Source of the DNA: Apostichopus japonicus
Lineage: Eukaryota > Echinodermata > Holothuroidea > Aspidochirotida > Stichopodidae
Reading direction: 5' to 3'
Assembly: GCF_037975245.1 (NCBI RefSeq)
Contig: NC_092576.1
Span: 44,571,111 to 44,635,110, forward strand
DNA: 64,000 bases
The notes beneath the pieces are model-generated. The model worked only from the letters and a program-made list of their open reading frames with translations, was not told the DNA's origin and did not search any database. Positions 1 through 11,190 of the stretch are shown here, one piece after another (the stretch's first letter is position 1; every line of letters begins with the position of its first letter). The position numbers were made by a program, and so were the translations under genes.

Positions 1-285
1 TTGACACATGCGTCGATAAGGTAGCTGTAGTGTAGGCCTTAGTATACATCCATTGACTTTAGATGCTGTTTGCTATGCTCTGAGCCTCTAAGCTCAGACA
101 GGTCAGGTCCCAGAGAGTATGTTTTCATATTGAGGTAATGTTGGTTATTTTTAGGGTGTAAGATTTCCAAATGCCCCAAAAACGTGCAAATCTAGGGGGA
201 GGGTGTTGAAAGCTTAAAAAATACCACAATTTGATCAGCAAATATAGCTGAAATGGATGCAGACATTTTGATAACCTCGAAGTGA
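1..285 (+). repeat. Dispersed repeat, copy 1 (inverted partner at 40.3-40.5 kb)
   Basis: The first ~285 bases recur in reverse orientation at 40265-40512. Shared landmarks in the same order are a TTGACACAT start, a GATGCTGTTTGCTATGCTCT block, a CAGGTCCCAGAGA block, TTGAGGTAAT and TTTCCAAATGCCC. Copy 1 carries a ~30-base insertion near 195-225 that copy 2 lacks. No coding potential is seen. The family is unknown to me; it begins at the window edge and may extend further. Confidence 0.8.
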
Positions 286-389
286 AGTTTTCCATTGTTA
301 TGACGTAACTTTTCCGACCAATCATGAGCGATTATTTACACACAATTGCAAACCTGTTTGGGAAAAAAAAATCGCTACCCTTTCATATT

Positions 390-962
390 TGTTATAATTA
401 TTGGGGAAGTCGTTACAAAAATAATGATTATAATAATATAAGTTTAGCCATTGAAAAACACAATGCAAATTATTTTTCATTCAGTAGGTGCCCGAAAAAT
501 TATCGGCATATTGCCCGAATTTTCGCAAAAATATTATTAATTTTAGGTTTACAGTCTTGTTCAGGGCCAAGGCCTTCTCACACAACTTTACAACTTAACC
601 CTGGTCATTGGTAACTTGTCACACCTACACACCATAGTGTGCACAACTCAATCAATCTCTCTTGGGGCACCACAGTGCACTACAACCACGTGTCCCCCGG
701 GGGACTTCCCATAGGGTGCAGCCACAAACCGGCGCACACAACTACAAGTTACCTCGCAAGTCCCCATTTATACACCTGAGTGAAGAGAGGCAATGGAGAT
801 AAAGTGCCAAGGACACAACGTATTGATCTGGCCAGGGCTCGAACCTGTAATCCTTGGATCACAAGTCCACTGCCTTAACCACTTGACCACAACGCCCTCA
901 AATATTTATAGGTAGGGAGGGGTGCAGCCCCCTAGCCCCCACTCCCGCCTCCTACGCATTTG
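390..962 (-). mobile_element. hAT-like miniature element split by a SINE
   Basis: Bases 484-545 (GTAGGTGCCCGA..., CATATTGCCCGAATTTT) followed by 903-960 (GGGGTGCAGCCCCC..., CCGCCTCCTACGC) match the uninterrupted stretch 8390-8490. The DNA between them is a tRNA-derived SINE, so the element was present first and the SINE landed in it. The CCTCCTACGC end corresponds to the CATAGGCGTAGGAG terminus of the copies at 3828 and 6330. The left limit near 390 is approximate. Confidence 0.65.
547..899 (-). mobile_element. tRNA-derived SINE
   Basis: Read on the minus strand, the head (899 to about 830) is tRNA-like. It has an A-box-like TGGTCAAGTGGTTAAGG (889-873), an anticodon-arm-like TGGA/TCCA stem and a B box GGTTCGAGCCC (845-835). 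A tRNA-unrelated body follows (CTTGGCACTTTATCTCC, then CACTCAGGTGTATAAATGG) and ends near 547 in an A/T-rich tail. The flanks AAATATTATTA (529-539) and AAATATTTATA (900-910) look like a target duplication. The internal boxes would drive RNA polymerase III. It is not a functional tRNA gene: the acceptor stem is not closed and it runs into a long body. Confidence 0.75.
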
Positions 963-1224
963 CTTAGGAGTAGCAGTATACGTACAGATTGTAACATATT
1001 GGCCTACGTACACGATACGTGAATATACGTACTGTATACTGTACGGTCTAACTAGATTATGATACAATAATACTTCTCGCTCACTGCACCTCGCTTGTAT
1101 CAATCATCCGACCACAGAGTCAAGCTTAGTTTAAAGATTAAGCCGCGAACTAAAAAATGCCGGACAAGTTCATTCCTCTCCATCTTTGAAATAAAGATGT
1201 ATCCCGCAGTATATCACGTAGACT

Positions 1225-1815
1225 CGCTTACGTTAGACAAGTGATAACATCATATCACATAATAAATACACGCACGTACGTACGTAGGCCTATATTCGTT
1301 ATAATTATCACAAACGTAAGTAATGATATCACGTACTTACGTGTTATTTATTACATACGTACGTAATTATACTACGTACGTACGTAATATTATCACGTTT
1401 GTACGTGATAAATATCACGTACGTGCGCCCGCTTACGTTAGACAAGTGTTTACGTAGGTTATGTCACATACTTAAATCACGTACGAACGTACGTAGGCCT
1501 ACATTCGTTATAACTATAACGTAAATACGTTATAATATCAAGTACGTACGTGATATTTATTACGTAGGTACGTAATAATACTACGTACGTAATATTATCA
1601 CGTACGTACGTGAAGGATATCACGTTAGTACGCACGCTTACATTAGACAAGTGTTAACATAGGTTATGTCACATAATAAAAAAAACACATACGTACGTAC
1701 TTACGTATGCCTATATTCGTGTGTTATAATATCACGTATTTAATATTAGTACGTATGTGTACACGTATATTACGTACGGAATGTTTTTACGAACGTATGT
1801 ACGTAATAATATTTT
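1225..1815. repeat. 205-bp tandem repeat of ACGT palindromes, about 2.9 copies
   Basis: The landmark CGCTTACGTTAGACAAGTG occurs at 1225 and 1430 and, with one change, at 1635, giving a period of 205 bp. Each unit then has GTTATGTCACATA, an ACGTACGTACGTAGGCCTA block, TTCGTTATAA and several palindromes such as ATCACGTACGTACGTGAT. The last copy fades near 1815. A short ACGT cluster recurs at 52098-52123. Confidence 0.85.
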
Positions 1816-2111
1816 TTTTACCGTCTAGAGCTTCGTAGTCTTGTTTTTATCTCAGCAACAAACATTTTATGTGCATGCAGGGCGTTCATGAACCGTATCG
1901 ACATGATTTTTGAGGGGGTGGAGAAGGGGGGGGGTTAAGGGTCGATTTCGATATCAAGTAGCTTTGCTGAGACGAATATCAATGTGTCATTGAAAGCAGA
2001 TCATGCGTTAATTATATTATAACTTCATTAACTGTACATTCAAAGCCACATTGTAAGGTATTCCTGGTTACTGTTATTGAATGGGTCATGCAGTCACCAA
2101 GAGACCCGTTT

Positions 2112-2115
<4 letters not shown>

Positions 2116-2150
<35 letters not shown>
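2116..2150. repeat. (CT)n microsatellite
   Basis: About 17 uninterrupted CT units. No other feature is seen between 1820 and 3160 apart from poly-G near 1925. Confidence 0.95.
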
Positions 2151-2153
<3 letters not shown>

Positions 2154-3161
2154 TTAGTTTTTTAACATGTGAGTGGTGAGGAAGGGAGGTGAGCGATTTT
2201 TGACTGGTTTATTTAATTTCTTTCTGTTCTATCATGATTACGTCAATATGTGAAAACAGGATAATCTCAGTTCCGACAATGACAATGACCACATTTACGA
2301 CCAGGATGTTACGCTGGCAGTTGTATAAGTGTTTATTCTGATTGTTAACTTGTGGGTTCATTCATTGTGTATCGGGGATAAAAATTGGTAGTTCATTTTG
2401 TTAGCGTGTGTTATTACTATGATAAAGGTGATGACATCTTTCTAAGTTTGCTACATACAATAAAGTTGCAATTTGAAAGCGATTTCAAATTGTTATTGTC
2501 CATTATAAATGTTAAACTTATGAAGCACCCCTAATATTTCCCAATAGTAGTGTCTATAGTTTTGTCCCCCTGTATAATATACATTTCCCCTTCACTTTTA
2601 TTTTCCATTTTCCTCTTATCTCTTTGTGGCATTTTCTAGTAACGCTCCACAGAGTCAGTGAACTGTGGCATTACACCTCAGTGGACTAATTCCTGCTAGA
2701 AGGACCATTGTGTGGTTTGGGTCACACTTAGGTTACTCTTAGGTAACGCTAAGTTAGTGATAATTAATCTGTTATTCACAACATTAACAGACCAGGCCTT
2801 GTTTTATTTCTTCCTTAAGTGTAGTAAGTTATCGTCACGCTCTCTGTAATCTCTGGTGGAGTAAGTTTAATATGTGGGAAGACAGTTTATCTACTTCCTG
2901 GAGTATTGGTAGCCAGTTTAAGTAAAATCTTCTCTGGTAGGGTGGGGTAACATCCTTCCCTTAGTTCTAAGAATGGCAAGTTTGCAAGCAACTCTACCAT
3001 TCACCAAGACACTCCAAGCTGCCATGCACCTGGCTGTACCAGATTGTACCAGTGTCATTAGAAATTAATTATATTAATTTCTACACAGGTAAGAGTTCAT
3101 CTTTTAACTTTGCCCCAGACCCTTCAGGAACCTATTCATTTTCATTGTGCATACATAGTGC

Positions 3162-3715
3162 AGGCGCGTATCCAGGATTTTCTAACCCGGGTTGGCGCGA
3201 ATTACTATCTAAGCGGAGCGCCACCATCGGTTGGCGCGCAACGTTCAAGAAAATGTCTGGTTTTGATACCCCTCAGATCACCGGAAATGGCACTTCTCGG
3301 GCTTGAAAATGACCAACCAGATGTACACTTTTACCTGAGAACCAATTATTTCCCAATAGTTTTTTTTTTTCATCCATAACCTTTTTGAAGATTGTCACCA
3401 GTCACACATCATGTTCGACCTGATCGCATCTCCTGTGGATCATTGCTTTTGTAGGTGATTCTACGTCGCGGTCCACAATACCCGACAGCCCCACTTTTCA
3501 AGGTTTTCAGCCCATTATTTGTTCAGAATTTGAAAATTCACATTTTTCTTGAATAAACTCACTTCAAAACATACCCATAATGTTGCAAAAAATTTCATCT
3601 ATGGACAACCAATATAGAAAAACCTCCTTGAACCTCTAACAGACCGGTCAAAATTACACGAGTAGAGGGAAGTATGAAGAAGAATGTTGGTGAGGAAATT
3701 TTCGAAAATTCAGAC
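3162..3715 (+). mobile_element. Non-autonomous DNA element with the SGAPPS core, copy 1
   Basis: It starts with CAGGCGCGTATCCAGGATTT, a hAT-type terminus. It then carries the shared core CTATCTAAGCGGAGCGCC...GGTTGGCGCG (from 3206), whose GCGCCA/TGGCGC arms form a stem-loop. The whole ~555 bp recurs in direct orientation at 37833-38385. Short reading frames across the core give SGAPPSVGA in one frame and LSKRSATIGWR in another, repeated from copy to copy because the DNA is repeated. I do not regard them as genes. No clear 3' terminal repeat is seen. Confidence 0.75.
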
Positions 3716-3827
3716 ACACTAATTTATTGGTGTAGAAATATTAAAGCCTCTTATAACGGCTATTATAAAACTTGGTTGAAGGAAATGAAAAAAATAGCAG
3801 TTATTTCCTTCAACCGAACACTACACA

Positions 3828-4224
3828 CATAGGCGTAGGAGGCGGGGGCTCCTACTGAAAGAAAAATAATTGCAATGATGTAGCTAAAGGAAATGAATAG
3901 TTTAAAAAATATCTCCTTGATAATTAAAATAAAGTTGTAAGCTTGGCCGACTAATTCGACATTAATATAAAAGAGAATTTTACATAATTGGACCTCCATG
4001 CTTTCCCTCCATCTAATGAGACATTTCGTTGTTTACAGCATCCCGCGGTTTACTGGGCAATTTCCACGAACAGTAAGGTACACGATGGCATGCGATGTAA
4101 TAACCGATACTTACTTATATAATATTGACATTAAGATGTTGAACGCGCGCGGAGCGCGCAAAAAATTTAGGTTGTATTTTTCGGGTAAGTCGTTACAGCC
4201 CCCCAAATCAAATGGGTTACTATG
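3828..4224 (+). mobile_element. hAT-like miniature element, CATAGGCGTAGGAG family
   Basis: The 397-bp element has a left end CATAGGCGTAGGAGGCGGGG and a degenerate right end ...GGGTTACTATG. It is flanked by a perfect 8-bp duplication, ACTACACA at 3820-3827 and 4225-4232. The right portion (GTTGAACGCGCG..., TTTTTCGGG.AAGTCGTTACAGCCCCCC) matches the element at 6330-6571. The 8-bp duplication and C-A-rich terminus suit the hAT superfamily (inference). It has no transposase. Confidence 0.85.
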
Positions 4225-4324
4225 ACTACACACATCGACAGTTTTAAGGCTGTTCAACCTGGAACCTCGATTTTCATGCTCACTGATATGATGTGATATT
4301 TGCTGTTTGCTTTACAAATTCGAA

Positions 4325-5055
4325 CAGGCGCGTAGTGATAATTTGCCAAGGGAGGGGCATGTAGGCAAACTATCTAAGCGTAGCGCCACCACGAGTTGGC
4401 GCGAAGCGTACAAGAAAATTTTCGCCGAAAATGCCTCCCAGATCGCTGGAAATGACACTTCCACTGCCTTGTAAGTTGCATCTAAGCATTTTCTATTTTG
4501 AAATTACTAGCGATATCATCAAAAAAAATATGCTCGAGGGGGCGGTCGCCCCTTTCCCGAAATGCGTCATGTTCCCCGACGACTCGGTCGAGTTCGAGAC
4601 CAGCCACAGTTGGTTTCATAGCACAATTCTTTAAGGCGTCCACACACACACGCACGTTATGTTAGACTATATATAGCATATATATAGATACATTAGTGAG
4701 AGAGGAAAAATGGAAACGTCAAACATTGAGTTGTCGGTGAAAGGGGTAGGGTGAGGCGCACGCCCCTTCCGACATCCTCGATCCGTCACTGGCTACCCGG
4801 CCATGTGTATAAAAAAGGGATCGGCGCTGTAATGATGTCCCCCTTCGTCTTTCTGTTCCCGGTGTCTTGGCGTATTTCTTCTACTCCCTCCTCGTTTTTC
4901 TCTCCTTCTTCTTTTTCTTTTCCCTTCCTTCCTCCTCCTCTTTTTCCCCTCTTTTTTCCCTTTTTTTCTTCTCTTTTTTTCTTCTCTTTTTTTCATCTCC
5001 TCTTTTTCTTACCCGGGAGGAGCGCGCCCCCAATGCCCCCCTGGATACGCGCCTG
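4325..5055 (+). mobile_element. hAT-like non-autonomous element (possibly two nested ends)
   Basis: The left end CAGGCGCGTA (4325) faces a right end CCCTGGATACGCGCCTG ending at 5055. A second plausible right end, CCTCGATCCGTCACTG, lies at 4776-4791. The shared core CTATCTAAGCGTAGCGCCACC...GTTGGCGCG begins at 4370. I find no convincing target duplication for either end pair, so the boundaries are tentative. Confidence 0.55.
4871..5012. repeat. Pyrimidine-rich low-complexity tract
   Basis: An almost pure C/T tract of CTCCTT/TTTTTC type sits inside the element above. The Lys/Arg/Glu-rich and Phe/Ser/Leu-rich frames it opens on the two strands are composition artefacts. Confidence 0.9.
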
Positions 5056-6079
5056 TGGTGTATTTTACTTGCAAATGTATTCTTGTTAGTTCTGTGCTGG
5101 CAATGCGCACATAGAATATATAGCAGCCCTCAATAAGTGTAATTGTGTTGTATTTACGTTTACTTATTTTGATCCTGTGATGGCTGAATGCACACAGAAT
5201 GTAATTATTAATTAAACGTTTTGTATCTGTACTGGCTATACAGGGTCTACAGGTGAGATCATTATTATTGTTAACCTGTTGTTTTATAGTATGTTTATAA
5301 GGTTGATTATGGCACTTATAATGCCCTCAACCGTTGCCATTAAGTGTATTGTTATGCTCTCACCTACATTGAGTTAATGTAAGAGTATTGGAGTACTTTA
5401 GGTTATGGTCTAACGAGAACCCACATTGATATATTTATTTAGTTTATTATGTACTCCTACGATATGTCTAGTATTACCCGTTACTGTAATGTACTCATAT
5501 TCGTATCTAGTTGTACTAAGTTTCCCTTATTCGACCTATGTTTAGATCCCATGATGCAATGCTACACTTTTACTTGTTGCCATGGTGATAGGAATAGGAA
5601 TGAACCTTCGTATTATTTTTTCCCCTGCTAAACACGAACAATATATCATCTCCATCTCGCATATTCAATACAATAAAACCAAACGACTATTGGTTGTAAT
5701 GGAAAACACTAAATCAACCAACATTTGATGATGATAATGCCACTATAAAACACCCAGTGCTTACGTTTCGCTGTAAGTGTCGAAGACGATTAACGCTCAC
5801 TTGATATTATGTTATAAGAGCAAAACAATCGACAGGGCTGGCTAACTTGAAAATAAATTGAAATGTTCGTCTTTCATTTGAATTGTTTAGCAGTTAAAGG
5901 GTAACCCCTTTTTCCTTGTCCACAGCTTAAGTAATGTCGTATTATATGGAGCATAATTTGGTAGCTTTATACGCAATAATGGAATTATGTAACTATTGTA
6001 TAAACCTCAAATATTTTCAAAGTGAAGTTTGTTCAACTTTGTAGAACAAAATGTTCTTCACAGAACTAGGCAATTAAAA
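5056..6079. other. Unassigned non-coding stretch
   Basis: AT-rich DNA with no long frame, splice-bounded exon or repeat copy that I can match elsewhere in the window. Confidence 0.6.
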
Positions 6080-6990
6080 ACCCACAATGTTTGCATCAAC
6101 ACATTAGATTTGTGAGTTGCATTAAGAGCTATTCAATGATGCGTTAAAATTAAGCAGACTGGTTATACCAACGAGAAGGAAAAAACATTGACGAAAGGGA
6201 AATAAAATATTCCTTCTATTAAATTTGAGATAGGAGCAAGTGAGGGATGTTTTAAACAACCAAGGAAATCAAGTTTGCACTTTTAAAATATATGGACAGA
6301 GAATAACTACACAATGAGAACACGATATAAATAGGCGTAGGATGCGGGTGGGGGTGCGGGGCTGCTTACGATGTAGCTAAATGTAATTAATAGTTAAAAA
6401 ATTCTAAGCTTGCCCGACTAATTCGCCATTACTAATGTAATATCCTATATGATATGTAAAATAACATGTTGAACGCGCGGACCGCGCGAAAAACTATTGG
6501 TTATATTTTTCGGGCAAGTCGTTACAGCCCCCCCCCCCCACCTCCAATCAAATTGGGCTCCTACGCCTATGACGATATATCTAACCAGTATTGAATAAAA
6601 TGATGCATTATTCCCAGCCACTGTTACACACGGACTGACCTACTTAGTGTCGGTTCCCATAGTTACGTTATATTACGTTATGGTTACGTTTAGAAAGTAA
6701 CTTATTTGAATCAATCGTCTGTATAATGTAAGCCATGTCTGTATTTGTGCATACAACTATTGCAGAAGGTGATTAAGCCTACTGTGTGTACTAAAACGGT
6801 GATGATGTTATCAGGTAGAAACGGAATGGATTTGATTGGCTCACTAAACGATTTTGTTCGAAGGGGGATGGCGAAGGGCGGGGTGGCGAAGGGAGGGGTG
6901 GCGAAGGGAAGGGTACGTGGCGGGTACAGGTAAGGTGTCTGAAAGGGGAGTGGGGCAGAGGGAGCTAGACTAAACCTACTGCAGAGCAGA
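6080..6990 (+). repeat. Local duplication, copy 1
   Basis: Landmarks in order are TTTAAACAACCAA.GAAA (6251), ACTGACCTACTTA (6635), GTATAATGTAAGC, CCTACTGTGTGTACT.AAACGGTGAT (6777), a GATGGCGAAGG minisatellite (6868-6910) and GGTACAGGTAAGGTGTCT. The same order recurs at 8030-9200. The 3' third is also tandemly duplicated at 7020-7270. The DNA appears non-coding. A hAT-like element (6330-6571) interrupts only this copy. Confidence 0.75.
6330..6571 (+). mobile_element. hAT-like miniature element, CATAGGCGTAGGAG family
   Basis: The 242-bp element has a left end AATAGGCGTAGGA and a right end TCCTACGCCTATG, an inverted pair differing at the outermost base. It is flanked by a perfect 8-bp duplication, ACGATATA (6322-6329 and 6572-6579). 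A palindrome of GCGCGGACCGCGCG type and the TTTTTCGGGCAAGTCGTTACAG block are shared with 3828-4224. There is no coding capacity. Confidence 0.9.
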
Positions 6991-7019
6991 CTGGAACTGT
7001 TTGTTTGTATTATTATGTG

Positions 7020-7269
7020 GTACAGTTAGAAAGTAACTTATTATAATCAATCGTCTGTATAATGTAAGCAACTATTGCAGAAGGTGATTTAGCCTACTGT
7101 GTGTACTAAAACGGTGATTATGTTATCGGGTAGAAACATGGAATGTATTTGATAGTCTCTCTAAAAACATACATGTATCTCTCTGAAGGGGATGGCGAGG
7201 GGGGGGGGTGGGTTAGGGAACAGGTAAGGTGTCTAAAAGGGAAGAGGGGCATATGGGTCTAGACTTAAC
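7020..7269 (+). repeat. Tandem partial copy of the 6.7-kb unit (offset about 336 bp)
   Basis: AGAAAGTAACTTATT...AATCAATCGTCTGTA at 7027 repeats 6691 with an offset of ~336 bp. It continues through the GTGTGTACTAAAACGGTGAT block and the AGGTAAGGTGTCTAAAAGGG block. Confidence 0.8.
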
Positions 7270-7985
7270 TTACTGACCTTTTGACCCTGGTTTCAGATGT
7301 AGTTTGGTCTCCTGATTCCGAAAAACAACAAGACAAGTCTGTACAGCCATCCTAACTCCGACCGAAAACTTTGACCCCATATGACTTCGCACACGAAGGT
7401 CACACGGGGTCAACCTATTGACATTTATGATCAGAAGGTACATTTGACATCTGAAATTAGCATCGAAACTGTAAAAATCCCCAAAACACTTAAAGGTCAC
7501 CAGAGGTCAAATTGAGGTCAAGGGTCACCCAGATGCGGGTCGACAATTTGATTACATTGAAATAACTCCCAACCCTAAAGGACAATTCGTTCTCAAGTTA
7601 TCGCTAAAATACTAGTTTCTTAACATTAATTGGCCTTTGGTGACCTTGAATCACATAAATGTTAAATTTCAAAATGTTCCCCTAACCAGTTCACAACTTG
7701 TCCCAAAATATCAACCTTGTTACACATTGGCACTGGGAGTTATTGCAGTTTTAATATTTTAGGTTTTTGGACCATAACTGACCTTTGTGGTCACCCAAAA
7801 CAATAGGGCACACCTTCATGATATGGCGTACCTATAGTGCAAGTTTGCCTTAATCCAGCTTTACCTTATTGAAATAGAGCGTACCCAAGCAAGTTTCACA
7901 GACGCACACACAGACGCACACACACACACACACACATGCCAACCTGACTACATAGGTTCCTTTTGCTAACGCAAGGAACCAAAAT
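7270..7985 (+). repeat. AGGTCA-rich dispersed repeat ending in (CA)n and a hairpin
   Basis: The stretch is rich in AGGTCA/TGACC motifs, including AGGTCAAGGGTCA at 7515-7527, a direct repeat of two half-sites with one-base spacing. It ends in a (CA)n tract (7901-7936) and the hairpin AGGTTCCTTTTGCTAACGCAAGGAACC region (7954-7980), whose arms GGTTCCTT and AAGGAACC are complementary. It is related in style to the repeats at 28.8-29.7 kb and 62.6-63.3 kb, but not clearly the same unit. Confidence 0.55.
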
Positions 7986-8029
7986 GTTTATTTAAATATA
8001 CGTTCACTACCTTCTACCTATAGTTAAAT

Positions 8030-9200
8030 CGAGGGCTATGCAATAATGTGTTATCTAGTCAGACTCCTGCCAACGAGAAGTGCTACTTAAATTCAAGATA
8101 AACTGAACATAACAAGAATCATTCCTTTCTTTCAAACTGTATGTATGACTTTGTGTTGTCTATACACATAAGCTTAGGAGGTCAATATGATTGGGGGATG
8201 AGGGGGGGGGGGGGCTGTAATGACCTGCCCGAAAAAATATATCCATATATCAAATACATACAATAATTTGCCGTGTCATTATCAAAATGGCGAGTTAGTC
8301 GGGGAAGCTTAGAACTATTAATTACCAAGAAGATTTTTTAAACTATTGATTTCCTTTAGTGACATCATTCCATTTTATTTTTCTTTCAGGAGTAGGTGCC
8401 CGACAAATTCTCAGCATATTGCCCGAATTTTCACAAAAATATTTGATTGGGGGGAGGGCTGCATCCTAGTCCCCCGCCTCCTACGCGTATAAATCCTCCT
8501 CTATTAAAGTTTCCTTCGACTGGTTAATATTACAGCATGTGGGGATACATTAAACAACCAATGAAAGTAAGTTTGCTCATTTGAAGTAAATCTTAAAAAG
8601 AATAACCAAAAAATAAGAACGCAACGTATGCAATAACACGGCGTATGACCAATAAAAATATGTTGTGTGAAGGATTTCCACAATGAATGATTCGTAGTCA
8701 CTGCAGTACACCTACTGACCTACTTAATGTCTGTTTCCATGGTAACTTTGACACGTTCACTGACAACATTTGATGGGTACAATGGGCACATGGCTCGTTT
8801 ACCTACTTCTATTCATAGCTTAAACTGGCCTGCGTCATCTATTATTATGATAATGAGGTATTTTCGGGAGTTCCAGGTGCGGCATTCTTACTATTGACTG
8901 GGGAAAAATACTTTGAATCAATGGTATGTATAACGTAAGCTCTTTATTGTTTTGTACAGAAAACTTTTTGGGAAAGAAATTGGGCCTACTGTGTGTACTG
9001 AAACGGTGATGGTGTTATCGAGTAGAAACACGGATTGGATTTGATGGGCTCACCAAAAACGAGTTTGCTCGAAGGAGATGCCAAAGGATGGGGATGGCGA
9101 AGGAAAGGGGATGGCGAACGGAAGGGTGGTGGCGGGTACAGGCTAGGTGTCTGGAAGGAGAGTGGATCAGAGGGGACTAGACTAAACTTACTTCAGAGCC
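8030..9200 (+). repeat. Local duplication, copy 2
   Basis: This is the diverged partner of 6080-6990. Landmarks are CCAACGAGAAG (8072), TTAAACAACCAATGAAA (8550), CTACTGACCTACTTAATGTC (8711), CCTACTGTGTGTACTGAAACGGTGAT (8986), the GATGGCGAA minisatellite (9075-9130) and GTGTCTGGAAGG. It carries its own hAT-like element at 8167-8490, at a different site from the one in copy 1. Confidence 0.7.
8167..8490 (-). mobile_element. hAT-like miniature element, reverse orientation
   Basis: Left end CATAAGCTTAGGAGG, right end CCCGCCTCCTACGCGTAT. The block GGGGCTGTAATGACCTGCCCGAAAA (from about 8208) is the reverse complement of the 3' part of 3828-4224 and 6330-6571. No clean 8-bp duplication is visible. 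Confidence 0.7.
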
Positions 9201-11190
9201 GACTATGATTGGGGTAAAGTATTAGTCTAGATAGGGAATAAATACTCTGTGTTAATTTGTTTTTTTAGTCAGACCAAACAAAACTCCGAAAGTGTATTAT
9301 TACCATTGATATTTCCCCCCCGATTACACTTATTTCAGGAATGGCGGTATTGCACATATAACATATGTTAAGTAGTTTTCATTTCTCAGGTATTTCGTTG
9401 ATGTCACTACTAAATAGTTTTTTTTTCGAGTGTCGGTTGAGGCGGTGGGGAGGAAGATGGTGTGGGGAGAGGCGCAACTTAAATATATATATTGCTAGTA
9501 ACACGTCGGCTGTAAGTTGAAGACGTCACTGATCACATTAAATTGCGAATGGTAAGGCCGGTATGAAAAACTCTTTATGAGGTTTGATCTGTGGGACCAA
9601 TGAATGCCAGAAGAGTAGTAGTTTGTTTGTATGAACATGTTCAGTTTGTCTGGCTATGAGTAATCTATGACGTTACTGTAACCAATGATTCCTGAGTCTT
9701 GTCTGAGAAAAAGAAATAAATTCAAGTATTAGGTTTACGCCTCTGTCTATTAAACTTCAATCTATTCTTAATAGGCCTAAGTAAAGGAAACAATGGACAT
9801 GAAGAAACAAATAAAACACAAGTAATTGATAATGGAGCTGGAGATAAAACAACCACTCGGTGACAGGAAAAAAGAGGGTGATAATAGGATTCGGGTGGGA
9901 AAAGGGTAAACATGAATTATAAAAGGGAAATTGCGAATAATCAAGAGGTTATTGATGGTACGTTGAAGAAGTAAGTATGGTAACAATGGATTGGTAAATG
10001 GGAGGTGTCGGGAATGTATTGAGTAAACCGATGTTCGAATGACATATGAGTGAAAGGGCAGGGGTGGGGAAGGTGGGTCAACAACAACACTACAATAATA
10101 AGGACAATGCAGGTATTTCATGATCGATACAAGTATGAAGTAATATAATGTACGGTTATTACATTTAAACAAAGGGAATGATTTAATGAATTTTGTTTAT
10201 GAATTTATGAGTTTAAAAAGGATGAAGCCCACGATGTCCCAACTTTGTTTTACTTGTTCTTTAAAATAATGAGTGAAATACGAACTAGTTTAACTGATTT
10301 GGGATGACATTGTATTTCAAAAGACGTTAATGTATTTCTGAGTGGATCACATTTCTATCGCTGGAATTTATGCGATGGATATTTGCCTTAACTGACTGTT
10401 ATTATAATAAAAAAAAAAACAATTGAACTTTATATATTACTTTGTTAAAATTCCTTTTATTTATATTTTTATTTGTTAACTTATTATCAGTAACTAATTT
10501 TGAAACTGCAACAACTGAAACTGTTTGATCGGTTGCTTGTTTGGTATAAATTTCACTTTTTTTTTTGGGGGGGGGGGTTTAACAATAAATGTTTAAGTTT
10601 TTTTTTCTATTTTACATTGCCATTATTTATCTAATTTATATAAATAATATTAAACACTTTTCTTAAATACCATTTTCATAACTGAATTTTGTTTGTTTGG
10701 TGGTTTCACCTTCAAAAGTAACATTTAGTACTTATAAACTAAAAAAATATATTTTAGAATATTCATTACACTCACTAGAATTATTAAAATCCACCTACTT
10801 TGTGTATATAACTCTAATTTGATCCTTATAAACAATTCTGACACTCTAAAACCTATTTCTTAGTTAAAATTTAACAATAAACTTAACAAAGAACGTTTTA
10901 AATAACCCTCACTCGTTCCCCACCTCTCTCTTACCAACATCTTCTTAAAATATTCACTATTAATACTTTATACTTTGTTTTATTCATCATGACATCCTAC
11001 ATTATTCTTCTCGCGATGACCTAATTATTAAAATGAATCCAACTAAACTAATTTAATCCAATCCTCGGCATTAAAATAAAGCAGACTTTACATTCTATAT
11101 TGTTAGTTTAATATTGATAACTTTTATTAAGTAAATCAATTCCCTGTTTAACTGTTATGATGATTATAACATCTACACCGGAATACTTAC
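9201..11190. other. AT-rich non-coding stretch
   Basis: There are homopolymer runs (poly-T then poly-G at about 10557-10578) and AT-rich DNA. A 131-codon frame on the minus strand (9777-10172) has skewed composition (Pro, Ile, Ser, Phe), no recognisable domain and no splice context. I do not call it. Confidence 0.6.

Noticed and set aside
830-899. tRNA gene
   Set aside because: A and B boxes are present but the acceptor stem does not close and the sequence continues into a SINE body.
4751-5136. Ser/Phe/Leu-rich and Lys/Arg/Glu-rich frames
   Set aside because: Low-complexity translation of a pyrimidine tract.
9777-10172. 131-codon minus-strand frame
   Set aside because: Biased composition, no domain, no splice context, and surrounding AT-rich DNA.
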